64,000 nucleotides of DNA, from contig NZ_BMJP01000001.1 of NCBI RefSeq assembly GCF_014643515.1, positions 1,178,001 through 1,242,000 of the forward strand, given 5' to 3'. The DNA comes from Sphingomonas prati. GTDB taxonomy: Bacteria > Pseudomonadota > Alphaproteobacteria > Sphingomonadales > Sphingomonadaceae. Below, in pieces: positions 33,615 to 42,010 of the stretch. The translations under genes and the position numbers were made by a program. Under the pieces are notes generated by a model. That model was given only the letters and a program-made list of their open reading frames with translations, had not been told where the DNA came from and searched no databases. Numbering within the stretch: the stretch's first letter is position 1; the number at the start of each line of letters is the position of its first letter.

Positions 33615-34630
33615 TGGGCATCACCGTGACCGGGGTCGCCAAGACCTTCGGCAGTTTCGCCGCACTGCACGGCATCGATCTCGACGCGCAACCGGGCGAG
33701 TTCCTGGCGCTGCTGGGCCCCTCCGGCTCGGGCAAGACCACGCTGCTGCGGATCATCGCCGGGCTGGAATTTCCCGACGCCGGCACCGTCGCGTTCGATA
33801 ATGAGGACGTTACCGGCCGCCCCGTGTCCGAACGCGGCGTCGGCTTCGTGTTCCAGCAATATGCGCTGTTCCGCCACATGACGATCGCCGACAACATCGC
33901 GTTCGGCCTCACCGTGCGCCCGCGCCGCGACCGCCCGGCCAAGGCCGAGATCGCGCGCCGCGTCGACGAACTGCTCGATCTCGTCCAGCTCCCCGGCCTC
34001 GGCGGCCGCTACCCCGCACAACTGTCGGGCGGCCAACGCCAGCGCGTCGCGCTCGCCCGCGCGCTCGCGGTCGAACCCCGCTTCCTCCTCCTCGACGAGC
34101 CGTTCGGCGCGCTCGATGCAAAGGTCCGCAAGGACCTCCGCCGCTGGCTGCGCGGCCTGCACGACCGGCTCGGCCTCACCTCGATCTTCGTCACGCACGA
34201 TCAGGAGGAAGCGCTCGAACTCGCCGACCGCGTCGTCGTGATGGATCACGGCGTGATCGAACAGGTCGCCCCCCCGGCCGACATCTACGATCGCCCCGCC
34301 TCCGCCTTCGTGTTCGGTTTCGTCGGCGAATCGAACTGCCTGCCCGTCACCGTCCGCGCCGGCCGCGCCTGGCATCACGACATCGATCTCGGCGCAGCCG
34401 AGGCCCCGGACGGCCCCGCCAACGCCTGGTTCCGCCCGCACGACGTCGTCGCGGACGATACCGGCATCCCCGCCACCGTCCTGCTCGCCCGCCCGAAAAA
34501 CGGCCTGACCCGGATCGAGGCGCAGGTCGCCGGCATCGACAAACCGTTCGAGGCCGACCTCGCCACCGCCCCCGCGGTCGGCGCGACGGTCCACCTCCGC
34601 CCCTTCCGGTTCCGCATCTTCCCGGCATGA
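33614..34630 (+). CDS. cysA: Sulfate ABC transporter ATP-binding protein CysA
   Basis: This 338-residue ATPase energises sulfate uptake. Motifs in order: Walker [14 protein letters not shown] (about 36-48), Q-loop [12 protein letters not shown], signature [15 protein letters not shown], Walker [20 protein letters not shown] and the switch His in [17 protein letters not shown]-terminal TOBE-like regulatory region (about 235-338) contains NAWFRPHDV. The start codon overlaps the cysW stop. The following yaiI-like gene overlaps its end by four bases. Confidence 0.95.
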   Translation: MGITVTGVAKTFGSFAALHGIDLDAQPGEFLALLGPSGSGKTTLLRIIAGLEFPDAGTVAFDNEDVTGRPVSERGVGFVFQQYALFRHMTIADNIAFGLTVRPRRDRPAKAEIARRVDELLDLVQLPGLGGRYPAQLSGGQRQRVALARALAVEPRFLLLDEPFGALDAKVRKDLRRWLRGLHDRLGLTSIFVTHDQEEALELADRVVVMDHGVIEQVAPPADIYDRPASAFVFGFVGESNCLPVTVRAGRAWHHDIDLGAAEAPDGPANAWFRPHDVVADDTGIPATVLLARPKNGLTRIEAQVAGIDKPFEADLATAPAVGATVHLRPFRFRIFPA

Positions 34631-35139
34631 CCGGCGACGCGCTGCCCCGGCCCTGCATTCTGGTCGATGCGGATGCCTGCCCGGTGAAGGACGAGATCTA
34701 CAAGGTCGCCCGCCGCCACGCGGTCGCGGTGCGCGTCGTCGCGAACCAGATGATCCGCGTGCCGCCCGACCCCGACTTCGCGCGCGTCATCGTCGGCGAC
34801 GGGTTCGACGCGGCCGACGACTGGATCGCCGAACGCGCCGAGGCGACCAGCATCGTCATCACGTCCGACATCCTGCTCGCCGAACGCTGCGTCAAATCCG
34901 GCGCCGTCGTGATGGGCCCCGACGGCCGCCCCTTCGACCGCGCCCGCATCGGCGGCGCCGTCGCCATGCGCGCCCTGATGGCCGACCTCCGCGCCATGGG
35001 CAGCGTCACCGGTGGCCCCGCGCCGTTCTCGGCACGAGACCGCTCCGCGTTCCTGCAGGCGCTCGACGGGGCGGTGGTAAATCTGAAGCGCCAGTCCCGC
35101 GCAGCCCCCAGTACGGCTCCGACGCCACCCTCAGCCTAA
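34627..35139 (+). CDS. YaiI/YqxD family protein (UPF0178, DUF188)
   Basis: This 170-residue cytoplasmic protein matches UPF0178: [19 protein letters not shown] at the N-terminus, [29 protein letters not shown] split across two blocks, and [20 protein letters not shown] with conserved acidic residues like a PIN-type nuclease fold. Function is unknown. It overlaps cysA by ATGA and so is the last gene of the sulfate operon transcript, although a role in sulfur metabolism is not implied. A 22-bp perfect palindrome follows its stop. Confidence 0.9.
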   Translation: MTGDALPRPCILVDADACPVKDEIYKVARRHAVAVRVVANQMIRVPPDPDFARVIVGDGFDAADDWIAERAEATSIVITSDILLAERCVKSGAVVMGPDGRPFDRARIGGAVAMRALMADLRAMGSVTGGPAPFSARDRSAFLQALDGAVVNLKRQSRAAPSTAPTPPSA

Positions 35140-35172
35140 CCCCGCCACTTCAACACCCCGCCCCCACCCCGC

Positions 35173-35227
35173 TTGGTTCGAGCCTGTCGAGAACCCCCGC
35201 GCAGAGTTCTCGACAGGCTCGAACCAA
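35173..35227. repeat. Palindromic intergenic repeat, GGTTCGAGCCTGTCGAG type
   Basis: Two 22-base arms (left TTGGTTCGAGCCTGTCGAGA plus AC) pair perfectly around an 11-base loop. It lies between the convergent ends of the sulfate operon and the aldose epimerase gene and may be a bidirectional transcript end. A fragment of the CGAGCGAAGTCGGG repeat follows at about 35265-35292. Confidence 0.72.
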
Positions 35228-35312
35228 ACGGAAATTGCGAGTGGGTACCTAACCCACGCGTAGTGCCCCTTCGAGCGAAGTCGGGAAGCCAGCAGCGCGC
35301 GCTAAACCGCCC

Positions 35313-36206
35313 TTACGCGCTAACCCCAAACTCCATCTGCATCGCAAACACCCGCGCCGCACCCGGAGCCACCTCGACCACCCCCGGCTTGTCCCGGAAG
35401 TCGCCAGCATACCCGTCGGAATCCGCCATCCCCTGCCACGGCTCAATGCACAGATACCCAGCCCCCGGCTTCGTCCAGATGCCCAGATCCGGCATGTCGG
35501 CAAAATCCACCCGCACACCCGTGCCGCCGGCCCCGCCATACCAAAGCCCACGACTCCGCACGTCCTCGAAGATCACGGCATCCACCGCGAACAGCTCGTC
35601 ACGCAACACCAGCATGTGCCCCTCGACCGGCGAAGGGAACCGCTCCGCCGCAATCAGCCCGTCCGGCGTCACCGTCCGCACCGCCTCCGGCTCCAGCTGG
35701 TCGAAACGCACCACATGTTCACCGCGCTCCGCCCCATAAGGCAGCGGCCACCGCAACGCAGGGTGGAACCCGAACGACGCCGGCAACGAAACCTCGCCCG
35801 GATTGGTCAGGGTCGCGGTCATCGCCAACCGATGCCCCGCAACCTCGAACCGCATCTCGAGCGAGAACGCGAACGGATACACCGCCCGCGTCGCCGCGCT
35901 GTCCGTCAGCCGGAACAGCACGAAATCCGCGCCGGTCTCGACCACTTCGAACCGGCTCCTGCGGGCAAAGCCATGCTTCTCCAGCGCATACTCCGCACCA
36001 TCGACGCGGTAGCGCCCGCCGGCCACAGCCCCGACGATCGGGAACAGCAACGGCGCACGCCCCGTCCAGAACTTCGGATCGCCATCCCATAACAGGTCGC
36101 GCCCTTCGTCGTCGACGATCCGCCGCAACTCCGCCCCATCCGGACTGACCGTGACGGTCAGCCCGGACGAGGCGATCACAACATCCGCGGTCATCTCAAC
36201 ACTCAC
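35313..36206 (-). CDS. Aldose 1-epimerase family protein
   Basis: This 297-residue protein has the galactose mutarotase-like beta-sandwich: LTVTVSPDGAELRRI at the N-terminus, LWDGDPKFWTGRAPLLFPIVG, the catalytic-type His in ALEKHGFARRSRF, SFGFHPALRWPLP with a second His, and LCIEPWQGMADS with the Glu. This is the YeaD/LacX-type subgroup acting on hexoses or hexose phosphates. The start is GTG at 36206, overlapping the previous gene's stop as GTGA; ATG at 36194 is an alternative. Ends beside a dispersed repeat. Confidence 0.88.
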   Translation of the reverse strand: MSVEMTADVVIASSGLTVTVSPDGAELRRIVDDEGRDLLWDGDPKFWTGRAPLLFPIVGAVAGGRYRVDGAEYALEKHGFARRSRFEVVETGADFVLFRLTDSAATRAVYPFAFSLEMRFEVAGHRLAMTATLTNPGEVSLPASFGFHPALRWPLPYGAERGEHVVRFDQLEPEAVRTVTPDGLIAAERFPSPVEGHMLVLRDELFAVDAVIFEDVRSRGLWYGGAGGTGVRVDFADMPDLGIWTKPGAGYLCIEPWQGMADSDGYAGDFRDKPGVVEVAPGAARVFAMQMEFGVSA

Positions 36207-36406
36207 GACGTGACGTCATGGTCCTGCGGGCCATCCGTCCCGCCCGTGCCGCCGGTCCCGCCGTCGCTGCCGGGGTCCTCCATCGGCGAACGACCGTCAT
36301 CCTTGTGGTCCTCGCGCGCGGGCGTCTGGTTCTCGTCGAACGGGTTGGGCGTATCGTCCGGGCCGGCCGGTGGACTGTCGGGGTTCTGGTCGGGAAAGCT
36401 CGCCAT
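36203..36406 (-). CDS. Small Pro/Asp/Gly-rich disordered protein
   Basis: The 67-residue product is hydrophilic and appears unfolded: it opens MASFPDQNPDSPPAGPDD, has PNPFDENQTPAREDHKDD in the middle and a Gly/Thr repeat (DGGTGGTGGTDG) near the end. No domain is recognised. Coding support comes from AGGAG about 9 bases before the ATG, the four-base overlap with the aldose epimerase gene, and a one-mismatch stress-type promoter upstream. Confidence 0.65.
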   Translation of the reverse strand: MASFPDQNPDSPPAGPDDTPNPFDENQTPAREDHKDDGRSPMEDPGSDGGTGGTGGTDGPQDHDVTS

Positions 36407-36437
36407 GATGCGCTCCTGTCACGGTTTGTGCGCATTG

Positions 36438-36462
36438 AACGCGCTACCTGCGACGCGGGTCC
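36438..36462 (-). promoter_or_regulatory. Possible EcfG-type promoter of the small protein/epimerase pair (one mismatch)
   Basis: On the minus strand GGACC, a 16-base spacer and CGTT differ by one base from GGAAC-N16-CGTT. The CGTT end lies 32 bases before the start codon of the 67-residue protein, the same distance class as the exact matches elsewhere in the window. Confidence 0.35.
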
Positions 36463-36526
36463 ACGCGTGTCTGCGTGCTTGCTTGGCAGGCCTTCCCTGT
36501 TATATGCCCCGCCGACCGGGCCTCAT

Positions 36527-36611
36527 GCGGGCGTGGCGGAATTGGTAGACGCGCTTGGTTTAGGTCCAAGTATCGCAAGATGTGGGGGTTCGAGTCCCTT
36601 CGCCCGCACCA
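36527..36611 (+). tRNA. tRNA-Leu (TAG)
   Basis: The 85-base gene has acceptor GCGGGCG with CGCCCGC, anticodon stem CTTGG/CCAAG with loop TTTAGGT (anticodon TAG), a long class II variable arm (TATCGCAAGATG), T-arm GGGGGTTCGAGTCCCTT and encoded CCA. It lies 63 bases before the trigger factor gene and may share its leader. Confidence 0.95.
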
Positions 36612-36674
36612 TCTCCGCCCCGCACGGGTGGAGTGCCTCCCCGGACGACATTCCGAGAAAGAACGAGAAGAGCG

Positions 36675-38240
36675 ATGCAGACTGTCGAGACGCTGAACGA
36701 GGGGCTGAAGCGCGCCTACACGCTCACCATCCCCGCCGCCGACATCGCCAAGCGGGTCGATGCGGAGATCAAGCAGGCCGCCCCCACCATCCGCATGCCC
36801 GGCTTCCGCCCCGGCAAGGTGCCCGCCAACCTGGTCCGCAAGATGCACGGCCCGGCGCTCGAACAGCAGGCGCTCGACGCCGCCGTGCGCGACGGTGTCC
36901 AGTCGCTCATGACCGAACAGCGCCTCCGCCCGGCGATGCAGCCCGCGGTCGAACTGGTCGACGGGTATGAACCCGGCAAGGACGCCGCACTCAACGTCAC
37001 GCTGGAAATCCTGCCCGACGTGCCGGAGCCGCAGATCGACGGCCTGAAGCTTGAGCGCCTGACGGTCGAGCCGACCGACGACGAGATCGACGCGCAGGTC
37101 CGCCGCCTGGCGGGCCAGCAGAAGAGCTTCGACGACGCGATGGAAGGCCATCCCGCGGTCGAGGGCGACCTGGTCGTCATGGACTTCGTCGGCAAGGTCG
37201 ACGGCGAGCCGTTCGACGGCGGCACCGGCTCCGACATGTCGGTCGAACTCGGCTCCGGCCGGCTCATCCCCGGTTTCGAATCCGGCCTCGAAGGCGTCAA
37301 GACCGGCGAGAGCCGCACGCTCAACGTCACCTTCCCGGACGACTACAACGTCGCTTACCTCAAGGGTAAACCCGCGACCTTCGACGTCACCGTCACGAAG
37401 ATCCAGGTCCCCAAGGAAGCCGCCGCTGACGAGGATTTCGCCAAGTCGCTCGGCCTCGAGAGCATGGAGCAGCTGCGCGGCCTGCTGAAGGGTCAGGTCG
37501 AGCAGGAATTGAACGGCCTCACCCGCACGCACATGAAGCGCAAGCTGCTCGACCAGCTCGCCGACTCGCACAGCTTCGACGTTCCGCCGTCGATGGTCGA
37601 GGCTGAGTTCGAGCAGATCTGGCGTCAGCTCGATCATGAAGCCAGCCACGAGGAAGACCCGGAGGCCGCCCGCGCCGAGCTGGAGACCGACCGCGACGAT
37701 TACCGCGCGATCGCCGTCCGCCGCGTCCGCCTTGGCCTGCTCCTGTCCGAAATCGGCCAGCGCAACGGCGTCGAGGTCAGCCAGCAGGAAATGAACCGCC
37801 TCGTCGCACAGGCGGCGCAGCAGTATCGCGGTGAAGACCAGAAGCGCTTCATCCAGTATGTCCAGCAGGACCCGATGGCTGCCGCCCAGCTGCGTGCCCC
37901 GCTGTACGAGGACAAGGTCGTCGACTTCCTGTTCGAACGCGCCGAGATCACCGACCGCACAGTCGAGCGCGCCGAGCTTGAGTCCGAAATCGAGGCCGAT
38001 GCCGACAATCTCGGCAAGGACCACGTCCACGGCCCGGATTGCGATCATGACCATGACCACGACCACGCCGGTCACGATCACGCCGCGCACGACCATGCCG
38101 ACCATGATCATGCCGACGATGCCGCTCCGGTGACCGAAGCAGCGGCGGAGAAGACCGAAGCCAAGGCCCCGGCCAAGAAGCCGCGCGCCAAGAAGCCCAA
38201 GGCCGAAGCAGCCGAAACGACCGAGCCGACCGAAGGCTGA
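36675..38240 (+). CDS. tig: Trigger factor with a His/Asp-rich C-terminal extension
   Basis: This 521-residue ribosome-bound chaperone and peptidyl-prolyl isomerase is about 90 residues longer than E. coli trigger factor. It has the ribosome-binding loop MPGFRPGKVP (about 35-45), the FKBP-like domain with GDLVVMDFVGKVDGEPFDGG (about 165-185) and the helical chaperone arms. After about residue 448 comes an unusual tail: HVHGPDCDHDHDHDHAGHDH and more His-Asp-Ala repeats to about 485, then a Lys/Ala/Pro-rich end. The first tail part looks metal-binding, like that of SlyD, and the second is basic. The ATG at 36675 is preceded by AGAAGAG. A strong GC-rich hairpin follows the stop. Confidence 0.95.
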   Translation: MQTVETLNEGLKRAYTLTIPAADIAKRVDAEIKQAAPTIRMPGFRPGKVPANLVRKMHGPALEQQALDAAVRDGVQSLMTEQRLRPAMQPAVELVDGYEPGKDAALNVTLEILPDVPEPQIDGLKLERLTVEPTDDEIDAQVRRLAGQQKSFDDAMEGHPAVEGDLVVMDFVGKVDGEPFDGGTGSDMSVELGSGRLIPGFESGLEGVKTGESRTLNVTFPDDYNVAYLKGKPATFDVTVTKIQVPKEAAADEDFAKSLGLESMEQLRGLLKGQVEQELNGLTRTHMKRKLLDQLADSHSFDVPPSMVEAEFEQIWRQLDHEASHEEDPEAARAELETDRDDYRAIAVRRVRLGLLLSEIGQRNGVEVSQQEMNRLVAQAAQQYRGEDQKRFIQYVQQDPMAAAQLRAPLYEDKVVDFLFERAEITDRTVERAELESEIEADADNLGKDHVHGPDCDHDHDHDHAGHDHAAHDHADHDHADDAAPVTEAAAEKTEAKAPAKKPRAKKPKAEAAETTEPTEG

Positions 38241-38246
38241 TCCTCC

Positions 38247-38271
38247 CCGGGCGCGGCACCCCCGCGCCCGG
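38247..38271 (+). terminator. GC hairpin after tig
   Basis: CCGGGCGCGG and CCGCGCCCGG make a perfect 10-bp stem with a 5-base loop, six bases after the trigger factor stop codon. No T-run follows, so termination may be inefficient or depend on Rho. Confidence 0.6.
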
Positions 38272-38331
38272 TCTGGACTCCGCAGACGGCCCGTTTTACG
38301 TTACGGCCCCGGAACCTTCGAAGGACCCTGA

Positions 38332-39321
38332 GTGGCGACCCACGTCGAGCCTTTCAGCGCAAACACGCCGCCCCGGATCGCCATGGACACCGGCCGCCCC
38401 GCGCCCCGCATCGCCGTCGTCCTGCCGTGTTATAACGAGGAAGCCGCGATCGCCGCGACCGTCGCGTCGTTCCGCGCCGCGCTGCCCGCCGCCACGGTCT
38501 ACGTCTACGACAACAACAGCACCGATCGCACCGCCGCCGTCGCCCGCGCGGCCGGCGCGGAAGTCCGCGTCGAACGGATGCAAGGCAAGGGCCATGTCGT
38601 CCGCCGCATGTTCGCGGATGTCGAGGCCGACATCTACGTCATGGCCGACGGCGACGAGACCTACGAGGCCGCCGCCGCCCCCGCCCTAGTCCAGCGGCTG
38701 ATCGACGACCGGCTCGACATGGTCGTCGGCGCCCGCCGGTCGGAGGTCGAGGCCGCCTATCGCCGCGGCCACCGGCTCGGCAATGCGGTCCTCACCGGCA
38801 TGCTCGCCCGGCTGTTCGGCCGCAGCTTCGGCGATATCCTGTCGGGCTACCGCGTCTTCTCGCGCCGCTTCGTCAAAAGCTTCCCGGTGCTCAGCGCCGG
38901 GTTCGAGATCGAAACCGAGATCAGCGTCCACGCGCTCGAACTGCGCATGCCGGTGGCGGAGGTCATGACCGCCTACGGCGCGCGCCCCGAAGGCTCCGAG
39001 TCGAAACTCGCCACCTACCGCGACGGCTGGCGCATCCTCACCACGATCCTGACGCTGTTCCGGATCGAGCGCCCGGTGCTTTTCTTCGGCGGCATCGGCG
39101 CGCTGCTCGCGGCGCTTGCCGTGCTCCTCGCGATCCCGCTGGTGCTCACCTATATGCAGACCGGGCTGGTGCCGCGCGTGCCCACCGCGATCCTGTCGAC
39201 CGGGCTCAGCATTGTCGCGGTGCTCACCTTCTTTTGCGGCATCATCCTCGACACCGTAGTGCGCGGCCGGCGCGAGGTTCGGCGGCTCGCCTATCTCGCG
39301 GTCCCCGGCATCGGCAACTGA
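38332..39321 (+). CDS. Family 2 glycosyltransferase, dolichyl-phosphate-mannose-synthase-like
   Basis: This 329-residue enzyme has an N-terminal GT2 domain with RIAVVLPCYNEEAAIAATV, VYDNNSTDRTAAVARAAG, and the metal/nucleotide-binding DGD in YVMADGDETY, then ILSGYRVFSRRFVKSFPVLS. Two C-terminal membrane spans (FFGGIGALLAALAVLLAIPL and ILSTGLSIVAVLTFFCGIIL) anchor it. It probably moves a sugar onto a polyprenyl-phosphate or lipid carrier. The start is GTG at 38332 with AAGGA upstream; ATG at 38383 is possible. Its position between tig and clpP is unusual for this otherwise proteostasis-related block. Confidence 0.88.
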   Translation: MATHVEPFSANTPPRIAMDTGRPAPRIAVVLPCYNEEAAIAATVASFRAALPAATVYVYDNNSTDRTAAVARAAGAEVRVERMQGKGHVVRRMFADVEADIYVMADGDETYEAAAAPALVQRLIDDRLDMVVGARRSEVEAAYRRGHRLGNAVLTGMLARLFGRSFGDILSGYRVFSRRFVKSFPVLSAGFEIETEISVHALELRMPVAEVMTAYGARPEGSESKLATYRDGWRILTTILTLFRIERPVLFFGGIGALLAALAVLLAIPLVLTYMQTGLVPRVPTAILSTGLSIVAVLTFFCGIILDTVVRGRREVRRLAYLAVPGIGN

Positions 39322-39338
39322 CCGGGCACCACCCGCCT

Positions 39339-39367
39339 CTTGAACCTTCCCCGCCAAACGCCGATGT
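39339..39367 (+). promoter_or_regulatory. Possible RpoH (heat-shock) promoter of clpP
   Basis: CTTGAA at 39339-39344 and CCGATGT starting at 39361 resemble the alphaproteobacterial RpoH pattern (CTTG, about 18 bases, CYTATNT) with one mismatch in the second box. The CCGATGT box ends 37 bases before the clpP start codon, and clpP is a classic heat-shock gene. Confidence 0.35.
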
Positions 39368-39403
39368 TGCAGGCAGCGCAGGGCATAAGGACCGAACACT
39401 CCC

Positions 39404-40051
39404 ATGGCATATCCCGACCACGCCGACATCATCGGCGGCCTCGTTCCGATCGTCATCGAACAGTCCAACCGTGGCGAACGCTCGTTCGACATCTATTCCC
39501 GCCTGCTGCGCGAGCGGATCATCTTCATCACCGGCGGTGTCGAGGACCATATGGCCTCGCTCATCACCGCACAGCTGCTCTTCCTCGAGTCGGAAAACCC
39601 GAAGAAGGACATCTACATGTACATCAACTCGCCGGGCGGCGTGGTGACGGCGGGTCTCGCGATCCACGATACCATGCAGTATATCCGCCCGCGGGTCGGC
39701 ACCGTCTGTATCGGTCAGGCCGCGTCGATGGGCAGCTTCCTGCTCGCCGCCGGTGAACCCGGCATGCGTTCGGCACTCACCAACAGCCGGATCATGATCC
39801 ATCAGCCGTCCGGCGGTGCACAGGGCATGGCCGCGGATATCGAGATCCAGGCGCGTGAGATCCTGCGTATGCGGCACGCGCTCAACACGCTGTACGCCAA
39901 GTATACCGGCAAGCCGATCGAGGAGATCGAGCATGCCATGGACCGCGACAAGTTCCTCGAAGCCGACGAGGCGCTGAAGTTCGGCCTCATCGACGCGGTG
40001 TTCGACAAGCGGCCCATGCCGGAAGACGGGACCACGCCCGCCACGGTCTGA
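39404..40051 (+). CDS. clpP: ClpP ATP-dependent protease proteolytic subunit
   Basis: This 215-residue serine protease assembles into two heptameric rings and degrades proteins fed by ClpX or ClpA. The catalytic Ser108 is in [11 protein letters not shown] and His133 in [13 protein letters not shown]; the catalytic Asp lies near [13 protein letters not shown]. The handle region and C-terminal ATPase-docking tail are normal. The ATG at 39404 begins [15 protein letters not shown]. It precedes clpX by 129 bases. Confidence 0.97.
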   Translation: MAYPDHADIIGGLVPIVIEQSNRGERSFDIYSRLLRERIIFITGGVEDHMASLITAQLLFLESENPKKDIYMYINSPGGVVTAGLAIHDTMQYIRPRVGTVCIGQAASMGSFLLAAGEPGMRSALTNSRIMIHQPSGGAQGMAADIEIQAREILRMRHALNTLYAKYTGKPIEEIEHAMDRDKFLEADEALKFGLIDAVFDKRPMPEDGTTPATV

Positions 40052-40180
40052 TCCGAAGCCGGCCGGCGTCCGGCAAGTGCGGTCCGACCAGATCGCGCTT
40101 GCCGGGCCGGTTGGAGCCCGCCTACATTGCCTTTATCGCAGACCCCCCGTGGCAGGGGTCGACACAGGAACCGGACCACC

Positions 40181-41449
40181 ATGACGAAACTGAGCGGCGG
40201 CGACTCCAAAAGCACCCTCTATTGCTCCTTCTGCGGAAAGTCGCAGCATGAGGTGCGCAAGCTCATCGCCGGGCCGACCGTCTTCATCTGCGACGAGTGC
40301 GTGGAACTGTGCAACGACATCATCCGCGAGGAAACGAAGTCCGCACTGGTCAGCAAGAAGGACGGCGGCGTCCCCAGCCCGCAGGAAATTTGCAACGTGC
40401 TCGACGACTATGTCATCGGTCAGAAGCGCGCCAAGCGGGTCCTGTCGGTCGCGGTCCACAATCACTACAAGCGGCTGAACCACGGCGGCAAGGGTGCCGA
40501 CGTCGAACTTTCGAAGTCGAACATCCTGCTCGTCGGCCCCACCGGCTGCGGCAAGACCCTGCTCGCGCAGACGCTCGCCCGCATCCTCGACGTGCCGTTC
40601 ACGATGGCCGACGCGACCACGCTGACCGAGGCCGGCTATGTCGGTGAGGATGTCGAGAACATCATCCTGAAGCTGCTCCAGGCGTCCGACTACAATGTCG
40701 AGCGGGCGCAGCGCGGGATCGTCTACATCGACGAGATTGACAAGATCAGCCGCAAGGCGGACAACCCCTCGATCACGCGCGACGTGTCGGGCGAGGGCGT
40801 CCAGCAGGCGCTGCTCAAGCTGATGGAAGGCACCACCGCCTCCGTCCCGCCGCAGGGCGGCCGCAAGCATCCGCAGCAGGAATTCCTGCAGGTCGACACG
40901 ACGAACATTCTGTTCATCTGCGGCGGCGCCTTCTCGGGTCTCGAGCGTATCATCGGCGACCGTCTGCAGGGCAAGTCGATCGGTTTCGGCGCCTATGTCG
41001 CCACGCCCGAGGAACGCCGCGTCGGCGAAACGCTCAAGCAGTGCGAGCCCGAGGATCTGCTGAAGTTCGGCCTGATCCCCGAGTTCGTCGGCCGCCTGCC
41101 CGTCATCGCGACGCTGGAGGACCTCGACGAGCCTGCGCTGATCAAGATCCTGGGCGAACCGAAGAACGCGTTGGTGAAGCAGTATCAGAAGCTGTTCGAC
41201 ATGGAGGATGTCAGGCTCGGCTTCTCCGACGACGCGATGGTTTCGATCGCCAAGAAGGCGATCGAACGCAAGACCGGCGCGCGCGGCCTCCGCTCGATCC
41301 TCGAGGGCATCCTGCTCGACACTATGTTCGACCTGCCCAGCATGGACGGCGTCGACGAAATCCGCGTCGACAAGGACGTGGTGGAGGGCCGCAAGGAACC
41401 GGTCCGTGTCTTCGCCAAGAAGGGCAAGGAAGCCCAGCCTGCTGCCTAG
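40181..41449 (+). CDS. clpX: ClpX AAA+ unfoldase
   Basis: This 422-residue unfoldase recognises tagged substrates and feeds them to ClpP. The N-terminal zinc-binding domain has Cys pairs in LYCSFCGKS and [10 protein letters not shown]. The AAA+ core has Walker [16 protein letters not shown], pore-loop GYVGEDVE, Walker [11 protein letters not shown] and the sensor region with [14 protein letters not shown]. It starts [15 protein letters not shown] at 40181 with CACAGGA upstream. Its own promoter may lie in the 129-base gap after clpP. Confidence 0.97.
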   Translation: MTKLSGGDSKSTLYCSFCGKSQHEVRKLIAGPTVFICDECVELCNDIIREETKSALVSKKDGGVPSPQEICNVLDDYVIGQKRAKRVLSVAVHNHYKRLNHGGKGADVELSKSNILLVGPTGCGKTLLAQTLARILDVPFTMADATTLTEAGYVGEDVENIILKLLQASDYNVERAQRGIVYIDEIDKISRKADNPSITRDVSGEGVQQALLKLMEGTTASVPPQGGRKHPQQEFLQVDTTNILFICGGAFSGLERIIGDRLQGKSIGFGAYVATPEERRVGETLKQCEPEDLLKFGLIPEFVGRLPVIATLEDLDEPALIKILGEPKNALVKQYQKLFDMEDVRLGFSDDAMVSIAKKAIERKTGARGLRSILEGILLDTMFDLPSMDGVDEIRVDKDVVEGRKEPVRVFAKKGKEAQPAA

Positions 41450-41464
41450 CCAAAAACCCTAACA

Positions 41465-41531
41465 GTTCCCCGGCGAAGGCCGGGGCCTAGGTGAAACAGT
41501 ACCGCCAAGGCCCCGGCCTCCGCCGGGGAAC
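41465..41531. repeat. CCCCGGC palindromic repeat after clpX
   Basis: TTCCCCGGCGAAGGCCGGGG on the left and CCCCGGCCTCCGCCGGGGAA on the right form a 67-base imperfect palindrome made of two smaller hairpins. A second copy lies at 45223-45290. It begins 15 bases after the clpX stop codon. Confidence 0.7.
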
Positions 41532-41550
41532 ACTACGTTAAACACAAATC

Positions 41551-41600
41551 CGTCCATCCCGAGCGAAGTCGAGGGACCCTTCGAGCGAAGCCGAGAAGCC
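41551..41600. repeat. Dispersed intergenic repeat, CATCCCGAGCGAAGTCGAG type
   Basis: The copy reads CGTCCATCCCGAGCGAAGTC, GAGGGACCCTTCGAGCGAAG, CCGAGAAGCC, differing by one base from the copy at 12701. It lies between clpX and the convergent small gene at 41605. Confidence 0.7.
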
Positions 41601-41604
41601 AACG

Positions 41605-41877
41605 CTAGACGGAAAATCTACCCCGCGGCCCCCGCATCCGCGAAGCCAGCCAGACGCCCGCCAAAAACTGCACCGCCCCATAAGCCCGCCGCCTTCCCGG
41701 CCGCCCCTGGAACGGCCGCGTCAGCGCATCGACCGCGCCGACATCCGACTCCCAAAGCGCCAGATGCCGCTCGGGCTGCACCATCCCCAGCAAGCCGTCC
41801 CCGATCATGAAGACCGCGCACATCTCCCCGGTCCGCGCGGCGGCGAGGGAGACGATGTCCTGTGTATCTTTGTCCAT
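41605..41877 (-). CDS. Small conserved-looking protein of unknown function near lon
   Basis: The 90-residue product begins MDKDTQDIVSLAAARTGEMC and continues AVFMIGDGLLGMVQPERHLA and LWESDVGAVDALTRPFQ, then a basic linker (GRPGRRRAYG) and a possible weak hydrophobic segment (AVQFLAGVWLAS). No family is recognised. It is read against clpX and lon. The start at 41877 was chosen over a longer frame because MDKD gives a compact protein; ribosome binding support is weak. Confidence 0.5.
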   Translation of the reverse strand: MDKDTQDIVSLAAARTGEMCAVFMIGDGLLGMVQPERHLALWESDVGAVDALTRPFQGRPGRRRAYGAVQFLAGVWLASRMRGPRGRFSV

Positions 41878-42010
41878 CACACCCGAACGCACGGTCGACC
41901 AAAGTTGCCGCACGGCTCCGCGCGCCCACCGCGCCCTTCATTGATTCAGCTTTTGTCCTTGCCCATATCCGTATCCAACAGGCCGCAATCGCATGGCCAT
42001 CGGAGTGTAC

